A stretch of DNA of 64,000 nt from assembly GCF_023023025.1 (NCBI RefSeq), contig NZ_CP095481.1, positions 10,615,001-10,679,000 on the forward strand, written 5' to 3'. This DNA comes from Amycolatopsis sp. WQ 127309 (GTDB lineage Bacteria > Actinomycetota > Actinomycetes > Mycobacteriales > Pseudonocardiaceae). Made by a program: the position numbers and the translations under genes. The notes under the pieces are model-generated. The model saw only the letters and a list, made by a program, of their open reading frames with translations, did no database searches and had not been told where the DNA came from. This document shows, one piece after another, positions 1 to 8,949 of this stretch (position 1 is the stretch's first letter; each line of letters opens with the position of its first letter).

Positions 1-339
1 GCCCAGCACGCCGCGGGCGAGCAGGCCGAGGCCGTAGGAGTGCGCGACGCCGAGCAGGATCTGGCCGGTCCCGAGGATCAGCACGGCGACGGTGAGCACG
101 CGGCGCGGGCCGTAGCGGTCGACCAGGACGCCGGTCGGGATCTGCATCGCGGCGTAGACGCCGACCTGCAGCACGGTGAACGTGCCGAGCGCGGCCGCGC
201 CGACGCCGAAGCGCTCGGCCGCCTGCAGCCCGGCGACGCCGAAGGAGGTGCGGTGGAACACCGCGAGCAGGTAGACGGTGACGGCGGCGGACCAGATGAG
301 CCAGGACCGGGCGGTGGCGCGGCCGGTGGCGGGCGGCAC
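1..339 (-). CDS. MFS transporter, N-terminal part (truncated by window edge)
   Basis: The first 113 residues of a major facilitator superfamily permease; the rest lies outside the window. A GTG start at 337-339 follows GGAGG with 5 bases between. A first membrane segment lies at about residues 13-30. After the second hydrophobic stretch comes the loop DRYGPRR, matching the conserved MFS motif A (D-R-x-G-R-R) between helices 2 and 3. The substrate cannot be judged from this part. Confidence 0.85.
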   Translation of the reverse strand, partial: MPPATGRATARSWLIWSAAVTVYLLAVFHRTSFGVAGLQAAERFGVGAAALGTFTVLQVGVYAAMQIPTGVLVDRYGPRRVLTVAVLILGTGQILLGVAHSYGLGLLARGVLG

Positions 340-654
340 GGGAACCTCCAGTGACTAGGGGCTTTCGGTACGGGACGCCCTCACTGCCGTCCCCACTACT
401 TGTAGCCCCTGAGCAACGAGGAAACATAGCCGTTACCCCGGTGGCGTTCACCACACGGTTCACCGGCTTTCCCGAATCGGATTCATGTTTTGCGCGTGGC
501 CGGTGACCTCAGCGGAATCGGCCTCGCGAACGGCTGCGCGCGGCGGCGGTGTCGCTGAAGTCACGGGGCGCCTGCGCCCGGCGTGTCGACCCTTCAATCA
601 CGCGAGTCGACTCTCTGATCACGCGAGTCGGCCGCTCGATCACGCGGAACGAGG
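340..654. other. Non-coding region between MFS and dinF genes
   Basis: It holds the upstream region of the leftward MFS gene and, next to the dinF stop codon, a short 21-bp-period repeat array listed separately. Open frames through it exist only because the repeat has no stops and a period divisible by three; they carry no protein-like composition. The part around 360-490 is less GC-rich than its surroundings and is a plausible promoter region for the MFS gene, but I see no convincing -35/-10 pair. Confidence 0.6.
583..648. repeat. 21-bp-period repeat array A (3 units)
   Basis: Units of ATCACGCGAGTC start at 597, 618 and 639, exactly 21 bp apart. The array is preceded at 583-590 by GTGTCGAC, a box also found beside arrays at 21510, 21925 and (reverse complement) near 43605. 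It ends 7 bp from the dinF stop codon. Confidence 0.85.
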
Positions 655-1968
655 TCAGGCGGGGCGGATCGCGCCGGTCACCGCCCAGGTGCCCGAGCGC
701 CAGCGGACCAGCACCGCCACCAGGCGCAGGACCATGAAGAGCGAGAGGCCGGTCCAGATGCCGGTGAGGCCCCAGCCGAAGCCGAGGGACGCCCAGATCA
801 GCGGGAGGAAGCCCAGGGCCGCGCTGCCGAGCGTCGCGTTGCGGAGGAACGCCGCGTCGCCCGCGCCCAGCAGCACGCCGTCCAGGGCGAACACCACGCC
901 CGCGATCGGTTGCAGCGCCACGAAGAACCACCACGCGTGCGGGACCTCGGCCAGCACACCCGGGTCGGCCGTGAACGCGCGTGGCAGCACCCACGACAGG
1001 GCCGCGAACAGCACGCCCAGGACGCACCCCATCAGCAGCCCGTAGCGCGTGATCTGCGTGGCGACGCCGCGCGCCTGCCGGGCCGAGCCCGCGCCGAGGG
1101 CGGCCCCGACCAGGGACTGCGCCGCGATCGCGACCGAGTCCAGGACCAGCGAGAGGAACACCCACAGCTGCAGCACCACCTGGTGCGCGCCGACCGCCTC
1201 GGTCGACGTCCGGGCCGCGACGGCCGCCGCCGAGACGAAGCACAGCTGGAACCCGAGGCTGCGCAGCACCAGGTCGCGGCCGAGGCCCAGCTGGGCGCGC
1301 ATCACCCGGAAGTCGGGCCGCAGAGCCACCTTCTCGCGCACCAGGGCCGCGAAGAACAGCGACGCGGAGATCACCTGCGCGACGACGTTCGCGATCGCCG
1401 AGCCCTCCAGGCCGAGCCCGGCCCCGTAGACGAGCACCGGGCACAGCACGGCCGAGATCCCGTTGCCCGCCAGCACGTACCGCAGCGGCCGGACGGCGTC
1501 CTGCACCCCGCGCATCCAGCCGTTGCCGGCCATGGTGACCAGGATCAACGGCGCCCCGAACAACGCGATCCGCAGCCACGACACGGCCGCGCTCGTGATC
1601 TCGTCGCTGCCCGACAGCGCCCGTGCGACCGGCCAGGCCAGCAGCTGCCCGGCGACCAGCACGAAGAGCCCGACGAACAGCGCCAGCCACGTCGCCTGGA
1701 CGCCTTCGCGGACGGCGTCGGCCCGGCGCCCGGCCCCGTGCAGGCGGGCGGTGCGCGAGGTCGTGCCGTAGGACAGGAACGTCAGCTGGCTCGACACCTG
1801 GGACAGCACGACGCCGCCGAGCGCGAGCCCGGCCAGCGACAGCGCGTCGAGGTGGCCGACGACCGCCGTGTCGACCAGCACGTACAACGGCTCGGCGGCC
1901 AGCACGCCCAGCGCCGGCACGGCCAGCCCCAGGACCCGCTTCGCCGGGACCCGCTCGTTCTCCGCCAC
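655..1968 (-). CDS. dinF: MATE family efflux transporter (DinF-like)
   Basis: A 437-residue polytopic membrane protein of the multidrug and toxic compound extrusion family, DinF branch, with about 12 hydrophobic helices. These transporters export drugs or metabolites in exchange for Na+ or H+. The start is uncertain: GTG codons occur at 2001, 1977, 1974 and 1968. I chose 1968 because the usual family N-terminus (AENERVPAKRVLGLAVPALG) begins there. It lies 64 bp behind cnpB on the same strand, the order rbfA-cnpB-dinF known from mycobacteria, although rbfA is about 9 kb away here. Substrate unknown. Confidence 0.88.
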   Translation of the reverse strand: MAENERVPAKRVLGLAVPALGVLAAEPLYVLVDTAVVGHLDALSLAGLALGGVVLSQVSSQLTFLSYGTTSRTARLHGAGRRADAVREGVQATWLALFVGLFVLVAGQLLAWPVARALSGSDEITSAAVSWLRIALFGAPLILVTMAGNGWMRGVQDAVRPLRYVLAGNGISAVLCPVLVYGAGLGLEGSAIANVVAQVISASLFFAALVREKVALRPDFRVMRAQLGLGRDLVLRSLGFQLCFVSAAAVAARTSTEAVGAHQVVLQLWVFLSLVLDSVAIAAQSLVGAALGAGSARQARGVATQITRYGLLMGCVLGVLFAALSWVLPRAFTADPGVLAEVPHAWWFFVALQPIAGVVFALDGVLLGAGDAAFLRNATLGSAALGFLPLIWASLGFGWGLTGIWTGLSLFMVLRLVAVLVRWRSGTWAVTGAIRPA

Positions 1969-2032
1969 GTTCACCACGAACCGGACTCTAACCGCCGGCA
2001 CCGACAGTTTCCGGCCGGCGGGAATCGCGACC

Positions 2033-3022
2033 CTAGAGCAGCGGCGCCCGCTCCAGCGCGGCGCGCAGGCCGGCCAGGACGTCCTCGGCGGGGCCCGCGA
2101 TCGTGCACCCCGCGGCCTGCCGGTGCCCGCCGCCGCCGAACTCGGCGGCCACCGCGGAGACGTCGATCCCGATGGAGCGCAACGAGATCTGCCACTGCCG
2201 CGGGTCGGCCGGGTCCTGCTTGAGCACCGCCGCGACGGCGGCCTCGCGCACCGAGCGGACGACGTCGATGACCGACTCGACCTCCTCGGCCCGCACGGTG
2301 GCCGCGGCGTCGACGCCGACGATCGTGTGCACGAAACCCTTGCCCTGCGCGGCTTCCGGCTCGAGCTCGGCGGCCGCCAGCACCGAGGACAGCATCGGCA
2401 GCCAGGCGAACGGCCGCTCGTCGACGATCCGCCGCACCACGGCCTCGGGGTCGACGCCCGCCGCCAGCAGCCGCGCCGCCATCCGGTGCGTCTCCGGGCT
2501 CGCCCGGCGGAACCCGCTGGTGTCGGTGACGATCCCGGCGTAGAGCCCGCGCGCGATCGGCTCGTCCGGCTCGACGCCCAGCGCGTCGAGGACCCGGAAC
2601 ACCAGGATCGCGCTGGCCTCGGCGCTCTCGTCGACGACGTGGTGGGTGCCGTAGAACGTGTTGGTCGCGTGGTGGTCGATCACCAGCACCCGCCCGGCCG
2701 CCCCGACGCGCCCGGCGAGCCGGCCCAGCCGCTGCGGCACCGGCGTGTCGACGCAGACCAGCAACGCCTCGGTCGCGGGCAGGTCGTCCGGGTGGGTGAG
2801 CAGGCCGTCCTCGTCGAGCCAGCGGAGCGTCTCGGGGGCCTCGTCGGGCTCGCCGAAGGAGACGCGCACCCGGGCGCCGCGCTGGAGCAGGGCCCGGCCG
2901 AGGGCGAGCGCGCTGCCCAGCGCGTCCGCGTCGGGGCGGACGTGCCCGAGCACCGTCACGTCGGTGGCCGTCGCGAGCAGTGCGGCCGCGGCCGCGATGT
3001 CCTGCGCCAAAGTGGAGGTCAC
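2033..3022 (-). CDS. cnpB: DHH/DHHA1 phosphoesterase, c-di-AMP phosphodiesterase / nanoRNase (NrnA/CnpB type)
   Basis: A 329-residue cytoplasmic phosphoesterase. Seen in the sequence: the metal-binding motif GHVRPDADALGS at residues 26-37, Asp92 in VDTP, the DHH triad at 116-118, a further Asp in the TDTSGF motif, and a C-terminal DHHA1 substrate-binding motif GGGGHRQAAG at about 296-305. Family members degrade short RNAs, pAp, or c-di-AMP to AMP; the mycobacterial orthologue (Rv2837c) occupies the same gene order. The GTG start at 3022 is divergent from the methyltransferase gene, with 25 bp between the two start codons, so their promoters must overlap or lie inside the opposite gene. Confidence 0.9.
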   Translation of the reverse strand: MTSTLAQDIAAAAALLATATDVTVLGHVRPDADALGSALALGRALLQRGARVRVSFGEPDEAPETLRWLDEDGLLTHPDDLPATEALLVCVDTPVPQRLGRLAGRVGAAGRVLVIDHHATNTFYGTHHVVDESAEASAILVFRVLDALGVEPDEPIARGLYAGIVTDTSGFRRASPETHRMAARLLAAGVDPEAVVRRIVDERPFAWLPMLSSVLAAAELEPEAAQGKGFVHTIVGVDAAATVRAEEVESVIDVVRSVREAAVAAVLKQDPADPRQWQISLRSIGIDVSAVAAEFGGGGHRQAAGCTIAGPAEDVLAGLRAALERAPLL

Positions 3023-3047
3023 GGTGCGTCACGCTACGCTCTGCGGG

Positions 3048-4079
3048 ATGTCCGAGTACGTGATCCTGGTCCACCCGTCCGCCAACCGGGTCTACGCCGC
3101 CTCCTCCCCCGCGCTGCTGCGCGCCGAGCTGGCGGTGTTCGGCACGGCCCTGGCGGCCGAGCTGTCCGGGATCGAGGACGTCGAGCTCGGCGGCGTCGGC
3201 TACGTCCGCTTCACCAGCTCCGCGCCGCTCGGCGAACGCGACCTCGCGCTGCTGTCGAACCTGTCGTCGTTGTACGCCCTGTTCGAGCTGGCCGGCGACG
3301 TGCTGCGCCCGGTGCAGGTGACGCCGCTCGCGAAGGCCGACTCGGACCTGCTGACCATCCAGAAGTACGCGGGCAAGACCAACGAGTCGTTCACGAAGCT
3401 GCTGCTGAACATCACGCTGCTGGCCACCGCGGACCCCGCCTCGGACAGGCCGCGGTACCTGCTCGACCCGCTGTGCGGCCGCGGCACCACGCTCAACCAC
3501 GCGATCATGTACGGCCTGCACGCCACCGGCCTGGACGTCGACGCCAAGGACTTCGAGGCGTACGAGGCGTTCATCAAGACGTGGCTGCGGAACAAGCGAG
3601 TGAAGCACACCGCCGAGTCGGGCGTGCTGCGCCGCAACAAGGCCCGCCTCGGCCGCCGTCTCGACATCGAGTACGCGTTCACCAAAGAGGACTACAAGGC
3701 GGGCGACACCCGCAAGCTCGCCTACTTCAACGCGGACACGCTGACGACGGACGAGGTCCTGCGCGCGAACTCCGCCGACGTGATCGTCACGGACGCCCCG
3801 TACGGCGTCCAGCACGGCAGCCACCGCGACGCGGGCCTGCAACGCAGCCCGCGCGACCTGCTGGCCGCGGCGATCCCGGTGTGGACCCGCGTCCTCAAGC
3901 CCGGCGGCGCGCTCGGCATCTCGTGGAACACCATCGTCCTGCCGCGCGAAGAGCTGGTCGCGATCCTGGCGAAGGCCGGCCTCGACGTCCGCGAAGGCGG
4001 GCCCTACGAAGAGTTCGCCCACCGGGTGGACCAAGCCATCCTGCGCGACCTCGTCGTAGCCGCCAAGCCCGCTTTCTGA
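3048..4079 (+). CDS. TRM11-family SAM-dependent RNA methyltransferase
   Basis: A 343-residue protein. The C-terminal two thirds is a Rossmann-type methyltransferase with motif I LLDPLCGRGTTL (about residues 138-149) and the catalytic motif IV TDAPYG (about 247-252), a variant of the DPPY/NPPY motif of amino-methyltransferases. This is the signature of TRM11/COG1041 enzymes, which methylate N2 of guanosine in tRNA. The N-terminal part is less conserved and may bind RNA. The true substrate is not visible. ATG start 3048; a strong hairpin follows the stop codon. Confidence 0.82.
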   Translation: MSEYVILVHPSANRVYAASSPALLRAELAVFGTALAAELSGIEDVELGGVGYVRFTSSAPLGERDLALLSNLSSLYALFELAGDVLRPVQVTPLAKADSDLLTIQKYAGKTNESFTKLLLNITLLATADPASDRPRYLLDPLCGRGTTLNHAIMYGLHATGLDVDAKDFEAYEAFIKTWLRNKRVKHTAESGVLRRNKARLGRRLDIEYAFTKEDYKAGDTRKLAYFNADTLTTDEVLRANSADVIVTDAPYGVQHGSHRDAGLQRSPRDLLAAAIPVWTRVLKPGGALGISWNTIVLPREELVAILAKAGLDVREGGPYEEFAHRVDQAILRDLVVAAKPAF

Positions 4080-4080
4080 A

Positions 4081-4115
4081 AGCCGCCGTCCAGGATCTGG
4101 AACCGGACGGCGGCT
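4081..4115 (+). terminator. Hairpin after methyltransferase gene
   Basis: An 11-bp perfect stem, AGCCGCCGTCC (4081-4091) with GGACGGCGGCT (4105-4115), loop 13 nt, two bases after the stop codon. No T-run follows, as is common for actinobacterial terminators. Confidence 0.7.
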
Positions 4116-4160
4116 CGTTGACCCGGCTCGGCCCGGGTTCCTAAAGTCGACGACGTCAAC

Positions 4161-4196
4161 GGAAAGCGCCCCCGCGTTTTGGGCAGGCGCTTTTCC
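4161..4196 (+). terminator. Leader stem-loop upstream of the GNAT-ABC operon
   Basis: GGAAAGCGCC (4161-4170) pairs with GGCGCTTTTCC (4186-4196), with an additional CCC/GGG closure inside the loop, followed by a pyrimidine-rich tract. It lies 32 bp before the start of the acetyltransferase gene. It could be a second terminator or an attenuator in the leader of the transport operon. Confidence 0.55.
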
Positions 4197-4227
4197 TCCT
4201 CGTTCTTTTCCCCGAACAGGTGTCGTC

Positions 4228-4713
4228 ATGCCCGAATCCGTCTGGGTCGCCCAGTCAGATCCGCGGGTCCGGCCGTTGCTCGCCGACCTGGCCCGTGAAT
4301 ATTCGACGCGTTACCACCGCGTGCTCGCCGACGTCCATTTCGAACTGCGGGAATACCCGGCGGAGCATTTCGCGCCGCCGAACGGCGGATTGCTGGTGCT
4401 GCTCCACGACCGGCGCGCCGTCGCGGGCGGGGCGTTCCAGCGCTACGACGACGACACCGCCGAGCTCAAGCGGATCTGGACGCACCGCGCGCACCGCGGC
4501 CACGGGCTCGGCCGCCGCGTCGTCGCCGAGCTGGAGGCCGAGATCGCGCTCCGCGGGTACCGCCGGATCCACCTGACCACCGGCCCGAGCCAGCCCGAGG
4601 CCCGCGCGCTCTACCTGGCCACCGGGTACACGCCGCACTTCGACGTCGACGCCGTGCCGGTCACCCGGCTGCGGTTCTCGAAAGCGCTTCCCGCGTCCGT
4701 GGGATCGCGGTGA
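4228..4713 (+). CDS. GNAT family N-acetyltransferase
   Basis: A 161-residue cytoplasmic acetyltransferase. The acetyl-CoA pyrophosphate loop (motif A, Q/R-x-x-G-x-G/A) is seen as [10 protein letters not shown] after the strand DTAELKRIW, and motif B as [12 protein letters not shown]. It is the first gene of a tightly coupled operon: its TGA overlaps the GTG of the permease gene. The context suggests acetylation of an amino acid or amine imported by the ABC system, but nothing in the sequence fixes the acceptor. Confidence 0.85.
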   Translation: MPESVWVAQSDPRVRPLLADLAREYSTRYHRVLADVHFELREYPAEHFAPPNGGLLVLLHDRRAVAGGAFQRYDDDTAELKRIWTHRAHRGHGLGRRVVAELEAEIALRGYRRIHLTTGPSQPEARALYLATGYTPHFDVDAVPVTRLRFSKALPASVGSR

Positions 4714-5633
4714 CCAGCGACGTCGGCACCCGGCCCGCACCTTTGACGGCGCCGGAGGAATCGCTGAAGATCGTGCCCGCGCGGCACCCGCTGACCTGGG
4801 TGGCCGCCGCGATCGTCGCGGTGCTGGTCGCGATGGCGGGCCACGCGCTGGTGACCAACACGGCGTTCGACTGGCCGACCTTCTCGAAGTACCTGTTCCA
4901 GAAATCGGTGCTCGACGCCGTGCTGCTCACCCTGGAACTGACGGCGTTCGGCGTGGTCGCCGGATTCCTGCTCGGCACCGTGCTCGCGCTCATGCGCATT
5001 TCCCGGAATCCGCTGCTGCGCGCGGTCGCCTGGACCTACACGTGGATCTTCCGGTCCGTCCCGCTCATTCTCCAGCTGCTGTTCTGGTACAACCTCGCGA
5101 TCCTCTACAACGAGATCTCCTTCGGCGTCCCGTTCGGGCCGTCGTTCGTCTCGGTCGGCACGATGAGCCTCATCCCGCCGTTCCTCGCCGCCGGGCTCGG
5201 GCTCGCGCTGCACCAGGGCGCGTACGCCTCGGAGATCGTCCGCGCCGGGTTCCTCTCGGTGGACGCCGGCCAGCGCGAGGCCGCCGCGGCGCTCGGCATC
5301 CCGGCCGGGCGGCAGTTCCGCCGGATCGTGCTGCCGCAGGCGATGCGCACGATCGTGCCGACCGCCGCCAACGAGATCGTCGGCCTGCTGAAGGCCACCT
5401 CGCAGGTCTACGTGATGGCGCTGCCCGAGCTGTTCTACCAGGTCCAGGTCATCTACACCCGCAGCGGCCGGGTCATCCCGCTGCTGCTGGTGGCCACCTT
5501 CTGGTACCTCGCGCTGACGTCGGTGCTCTCGGTCGCCCAGTTCTACGTCGAGCGGTACTACGCCCGCGGCGCGCTCCGCACGTTGCCGCCGACCCCGCTG
5601 CAGCGCCTGCGCGCGGTCTGGGGGCGGTCATGA
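4710..5633 (+). CDS. Polar amino-acid ABC transporter permease (HisMQ type)
   Basis: A 307-residue inner-membrane permease with about five helices after a cytoplasmic N-terminus. The EAA loop that docks on the ATPase is seen as [22 protein letters not shown]. Family members of this type (GlnP/HisM/ArtQ) transport polar amino acids or opines. The GTG start at 4710 overlaps the upstream stop, and its own stop overlaps the ATPase start (ATGA), so the subunits are translationally coupled. Only one permease gene is present, which suggests a homodimeric channel. Confidence 0.92.
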   Translation: MTSDVGTRPAPLTAPEESLKIVPARHPLTWVAAAIVAVLVAMAGHALVTNTAFDWPTFSKYLFQKSVLDAVLLTLELTAFGVVAGFLLGTVLALMRISRNPLLRAVAWTYTWIFRSVPLILQLLFWYNLAILYNEISFGVPFGPSFVSVGTMSLIPPFLAAGLGLALHQGAYASEIVRAGFLSVDAGQREAAAALGIPAGRQFRRIVLPQAMRTIVPTAANEIVGLLKATSQVYVMALPELFYQVQVIYTRSGRVIPLLLVATFWYLALTSVLSVAQFYVERYYARGALRTLPPTPLQRLRAVWGRS

Positions 5634-6397
5634 GCGCGGAGTTCATGGTGGACGTCCGGGGCGTGCACAAGAGTTTCGGCCCGCTGACCGTGCTCGACGG
5701 AGTCGATCTCCAGGTGCGCCAAGGCGAAGTGACCGTCCTGTTGGGACCGTCCGGGTCCGGCAAGTCGACGCTGCTGCGGCTGATCAACCACCTGGAGCGG
5801 GCCGATCGCGGGTTCATCAGCGTCGGCGGCGAGCTCATGGGCTACCGCCGGGCCGGCGACCGGCTCCACGAGCTCAAGGAACGCGAGATCCTCAAGCAGC
5901 GCACCCGGATCGGGTTCGTCTTCCAGAACTTCAACCTGTTCGGCCACCTGACCGTGCTGGAGAACGTCGTCGAGGCGCCGATCTCGGCGCAACGCCGGCC
6001 GCGCGGCGAGGCCGAGGTCCGCGCCCGGGAGCTGCTGGACCGGGTCGGGCTCGCCGACAAGGCGGGCCAGTACCCGCGCCGGCTCTCCGGCGGCCAGCAG
6101 CAGCGCGTCGCGATCGCGCGGGCGCTGGCCCTCGACCCGGACGTCCTGCTGTTCGACGAACCGACGTCGGCGCTGGACCCCGAGCTCGTCGGCGAGGTCC
6201 TCGCGGTCATCCGGGACCTCGCGAAATCGGGGACGACGATGGTCGTCGTCACCCACGAACTGGGCTTCGCCCGCGAAGTCGCCGACACCGTCGTGTTCCT
6301 CGACGCCGGCCGCGTCGTCGAACAGGGCTCACCCGAAGCCGTCCTCGACCACCCCCAGCACGCCCGCACCCGGGCCTTCGTGGAGAAAGTCCTTTGA
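5630..6397 (+). CDS. Polar amino-acid ABC transporter ATP-binding protein
   Basis: A 255-residue ATPase with Walker [10 protein letters not shown] (39-47), signature [15 protein letters not shown] (about 152), Walker [15 protein letters not shown] (about 172) and the switch histidine in VVTHELGFA. It fits the GlnQ/HisP class that energises polar amino-acid uptake. The ATG at 5630 sits in ATGA with the permease stop, and the stop TGA shares one base with the ATG of the binding-protein gene. Confidence 0.94.
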   Translation: MSAEFMVDVRGVHKSFGPLTVLDGVDLQVRQGEVTVLLGPSGSGKSTLLRLINHLERADRGFISVGGELMGYRRAGDRLHELKEREILKQRTRIGFVFQNFNLFGHLTVLENVVEAPISAQRRPRGEAEVRARELLDRVGLADKAGQYPRRLSGGQQQRVAIARALALDPDVLLFDEPTSALDPELVGEVLAVIRDLAKSGTTMVVVTHELGFAREVADTVVFLDAGRVVEQGSPEAVLDHPQHARTRAFVEKVL

Positions 6398-7341
6398 TGA
6401 AAACGATGAAACTGCGCGTCCTCCTGCTCGCGTCGGCCTTCGCGCTCACCGCGTGCGGCAGTCCCGAAGCGGCCACGGAACCGGCGGCCCAGCCGGGCGG
6501 CGTCAACATCACCGCGAACCAGAACCGCGTCCACGCCGCCAAGGTCGACGCGATCGCCGCGCTCGTCCCGGCGGCGATCCGGGCCCGCGGCACGCTGGTC
6601 GTCGGCACCACCGGCAACGGCACGCCGCCGCTGTCGTTCCGCGCGGACGACGACAAGACGGTCATCGGCGTCGAGCCGGACGTCGCGTCGCTCGTCGCCG
6701 ACGTCCTCGGGCTGAAGCTCGACCTGCAGGCGACGTCGTGGGAGAACCTGTTCCTGTCCGTCGACAACGGCCAGTACAACGCGGGGTTCTCGAACATCAC
6801 GGTGACCGAGGAGCGCAAGGACAAGTACGACTTCGCGACCTACCGCAAGGACACCATCGCGTTCGAGGTGCGAAACGACAAGAACACCACGGTGCGCGAG
6901 GCGAAGGACATCGCCGGGCTCACCGTCGGCGTCGGCGCCGGGACGAACCAGGAGCAGATCCTGCTGCGCTGGGACCAGCAGAACAAGACCGCCGGGCTGG
7001 CCCCGGTGAAGTTCCAGTACTACCAGGCGACCTCGGACTACTACCTGGCGCTGCAGTCGGGCCGGATCGACGCCTACGTCGGGCCCAACCCGACCTCGGC
7101 CTACCACGTCGCCGTCGAGGGCAAGACGAAGATCGTCGGCTCGGTGTCCGGCGGCGGCACGATCGAGGCCGACATCGCGGCGATGACCAAGAAGGGCAAC
7201 GGCCTCGTGAACGCCCTGCAGCAGGCGCTGGACACGGTGATCAAGAGCGGCCGGTACGCCGAGGTCCTCAAGCGCTGGAACCTGACGTCGGAAGGGCTGC
7301 CGGCGTCGGAGATCAACCCGCAGGGGCTGCCCCGCAAGTGA
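6397..7341 (+). CDS. Amino-acid ABC transporter substrate-binding lipoprotein
   Basis: A 314-residue extracellular solute-binding protein (family 3, SBP_bac_3). Lipoprotein signal: positively charged start, hydrophobic stretch and lipobox LTAC with Cys20. The mature part holds the usual two-lobe pattern (GTLVVGTTGNGTPPLSF, VEPDVASLVADVLGLK, GLTVGVGAGTNQE). Start ATG 6397 was preferred to the TTG at 6394. It is the last gene of the operon and is followed by a perfect 15-bp hairpin. The ligand is unknown. Confidence 0.92.
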   Translation: MKTMKLRVLLLASAFALTACGSPEAATEPAAQPGGVNITANQNRVHAAKVDAIAALVPAAIRARGTLVVGTTGNGTPPLSFRADDDKTVIGVEPDVASLVADVLGLKLDLQATSWENLFLSVDNGQYNAGFSNITVTEERKDKYDFATYRKDTIAFEVRNDKNTTVREAKDIAGLTVGVGAGTNQEQILLRWDQQNKTAGLAPVKFQYYQATSDYYLALQSGRIDAYVGPNPTSAYHVAVEGKTKIVGSVSGGGTIEADIAAMTKKGNGLVNALQQALDTVIKSGRYAEVLKRWNLTSEGLPASEINPQGLPRK

Positions 7342-7345
7342 TCCG

Positions 7346-7383
7346 GGTGCCGCGGGCCCGTCGCCGCTCGGGCCCGCGGCACC
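7346..7383. terminator. Bidirectional terminator hairpin
   Basis: A perfect 15-bp inverted repeat (7346-7360 with 7369-7383; arms GGTGCCGCGGGCCCG and its complement) with an 8-nt loop, between the convergent binding-protein and flotillin genes. The symmetry and position suit termination in both directions. Confidence 0.85.
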
Positions 7384-7386
7384 GGG

Positions 7387-8547
7387 CTAAGACTGCGTCG
7401 CCTCGCTGGGCTTCGCGGTGATGGCCTTTCCGTTGCTCTCCGGGGAAGCCGCGGGCGCGGGGGCCGGCGAGGGGCTCAGCCCGCGCTTCACCGAGTCCAG
7501 GATGGACAGTCCCTGGCCGACGAGGCCCGCGGCCATCTCGCCCAGGCCGTCGGCGCCGTTGAGGATGTTGACGTTCGCACCGGCCAGGCCGCGCCCGGCC
7601 TCCTTGACGATCAGCGGCAGCTGGTCGATGAGCATCCGGTCGAGCGCGACGCGGTTGTTCGACGCCGCCGCTTCCGCCTGCACGCGCATCTTCTCGGCGT
7701 CGGCCACGGCCAGGATGCGGATCCGCTCGGCCTCCGCGTCGGCCGGCTTGATGACCTCGGCCACCAGCTGCTGCTGGCGCAGCTCGGCCTCGCGCTCGGC
7801 CAGCACGGTCCGCGCGTCGATGACCTCCTGCTGCGCCTTCGCCTGCGCGAGCGGCCCCGCCTGGGCCGCCTCCGCCTGCGCCGCCTCGACCTCGGCGCGG
7901 TACTGCGCCTGCACGATCGACGTCTGCCGGACGTACGCCGCCTGGGTCCGCTGGGACTCCTGCTCGGCCTCCGCCGCCCTCTTGTTCGCCACGGCCTGGG
8001 CGATCTGGGCGTCCCGCTGGATGGCGGCGTTGTGCGGCGCGGCCATCGCGGCGATGTAGCCGAGCTTCATGTCGTCGATCGACTGGATCTGCAGCGCGTC
8101 GACGGAAAGGCCGATCTTCGCCATTTCCACCGCCGAGCCGTCCAGCACCTCGGTGGCCAGCTTCTGCCGCTCGGTGATGATCTCCTCGACCGTCATCGAC
8201 CCGATGATCGAGCGCAGGTGACCGGAGAAGATGCGGCCGGTCAGCACGGACATCTGGTCCTGGTCGGAGAGGAACCGCTGGCCGGCGTTGACGATGCTTT
8301 CGGTGTCGTTGCCGACCTTGAACGCGATCACCGCCCGCACGGTCAGGGCGATGGCCTGTTTCGTCACGCACACTTCGGTCACTTCGGCTTCGCACATCGA
8401 AAGCGTCAGGAACCGGACTTTACGGAACACCGGCATGACAAAAGCGCCGTGCCCGGTGACGACCCGGAACGGCGACGCGCCCTTGCTGCTCTTGCCGCCC
8501 GAAATGAGCATCGCCTCGTTGGGGGCCGGCACGCGATAACCGAACAT
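7387..8547 (-). CDS. Flotillin-like SPFH/band 7 protein
   Basis: A 386-residue protein with an SPFH domain in the first half and a long Ala/Glu-rich helical flotillin domain (about residues 180-300, rich in AEAEQE and AEAERIR heptads) that should form a coiled coil. The tail is Pro/Ala-rich. Flotillins scaffold fluid membrane microdomains. The N-terminal MFGYRVPAPNEAMLISGG resembles other actinobacterial flotillins and lacks a clear cleavable signal. The NfeD-like gene lies 20 bp upstream on the same strand, the usual flotillin-NfeD pairing. Confidence 0.88.
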   Translation of the reverse strand: MFGYRVPAPNEAMLISGGKSSKGASPFRVVTGHGAFVMPVFRKVRFLTLSMCEAEVTEVCVTKQAIALTVRAVIAFKVGNDTESIVNAGQRFLSDQDQMSVLTGRIFSGHLRSIIGSMTVEEIITERQKLATEVLDGSAVEMAKIGLSVDALQIQSIDDMKLGYIAAMAAPHNAAIQRDAQIAQAVANKRAAEAEQESQRTQAAYVRQTSIVQAQYRAEVEAAQAEAAQAGPLAQAKAQQEVIDARTVLAEREAELRQQQLVAEVIKPADAEAERIRILAVADAEKMRVQAEAAASNNRVALDRMLIDQLPLIVKEAGRGLAGANVNILNGADGLGEMAAGLVGQGLSILDSVKRGLSPSPAPAPAASPESNGKAITAKPSEATQS

Positions 8548-8567
8548 CGGCTGTCCTTAGACGAACA

Positions 8568-8819
8568 CTAGGAAGTGGTTTCCGGCGTGGGTTCCGCGGT
8601 GCTTTCCGGGACGTCCCACGCCACGACGTCGACCGTGCGCCGGCCGCGGGTTTCGACGACCAGCACGGTCGTCCCCTTCGGCAGCGCCGTGTCGGACCAG
8701 GCCAGGAAGGTTTCCAGCCCGCCCCGGATCCGGATCAGCACCTCCCCGGGACCGTGCGGCCCGCGGGTGCCGACGAGGAGGACCCCGGTGCGGCCCGACG
8801 GGGTCAGATCGGAGTGCAT
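8568..8819 (-). CDS. Short NfeD-like OB-fold protein
   Basis: An 83-residue protein with no membrane segment. The central part (GVLLVGTRGPHGPGEVLIRIRGG, then GTTVLVVETRGRRTVDVV) has the Gly-turn-beta pattern of the soluble OB fold at the C-terminus of NfeD proteins. NfeD partners stabilise or anchor flotillins; here the membrane part is missing. Start ATG 8819 was chosen because upstream residues in the frame are not protein-like. It lies 20 bp before the flotillin gene and is probably co-transcribed. Confidence 0.65.
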   Translation of the reverse strand: MHSDLTPSGRTGVLLVGTRGPHGPGEVLIRIRGGLETFLAWSDTALPKGTTVLVVETRGRRTVDVVAWDVPESTAEPTPETTS

Positions 8820-8949
8820 GTACCGACCTCCCTCGTCTGCCCGCCTCGGTGCGGACCGAGCCCGCTCACCCCATTGTGCTCCCGGTGGCCGCCCGGCGTG
8901 GGCTGTGCGAGGTTCCGATCGGGAAGCGGCGCGGACGACTACACTCCGC

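Noticed and set aside
1971..4229. Long minus-strand frame spanning cnpB and the methyltransferase
   Set aside because: It is out of frame with both genes and Arg/Gly-rich; cnpB and the TRM11-like gene explain the region.
7346..7383. Mobile-element terminal repeat
   Set aside because: A 15-bp hairpin between convergent genes is fully explained as a bidirectional terminator; no transposase or second copy is seen.
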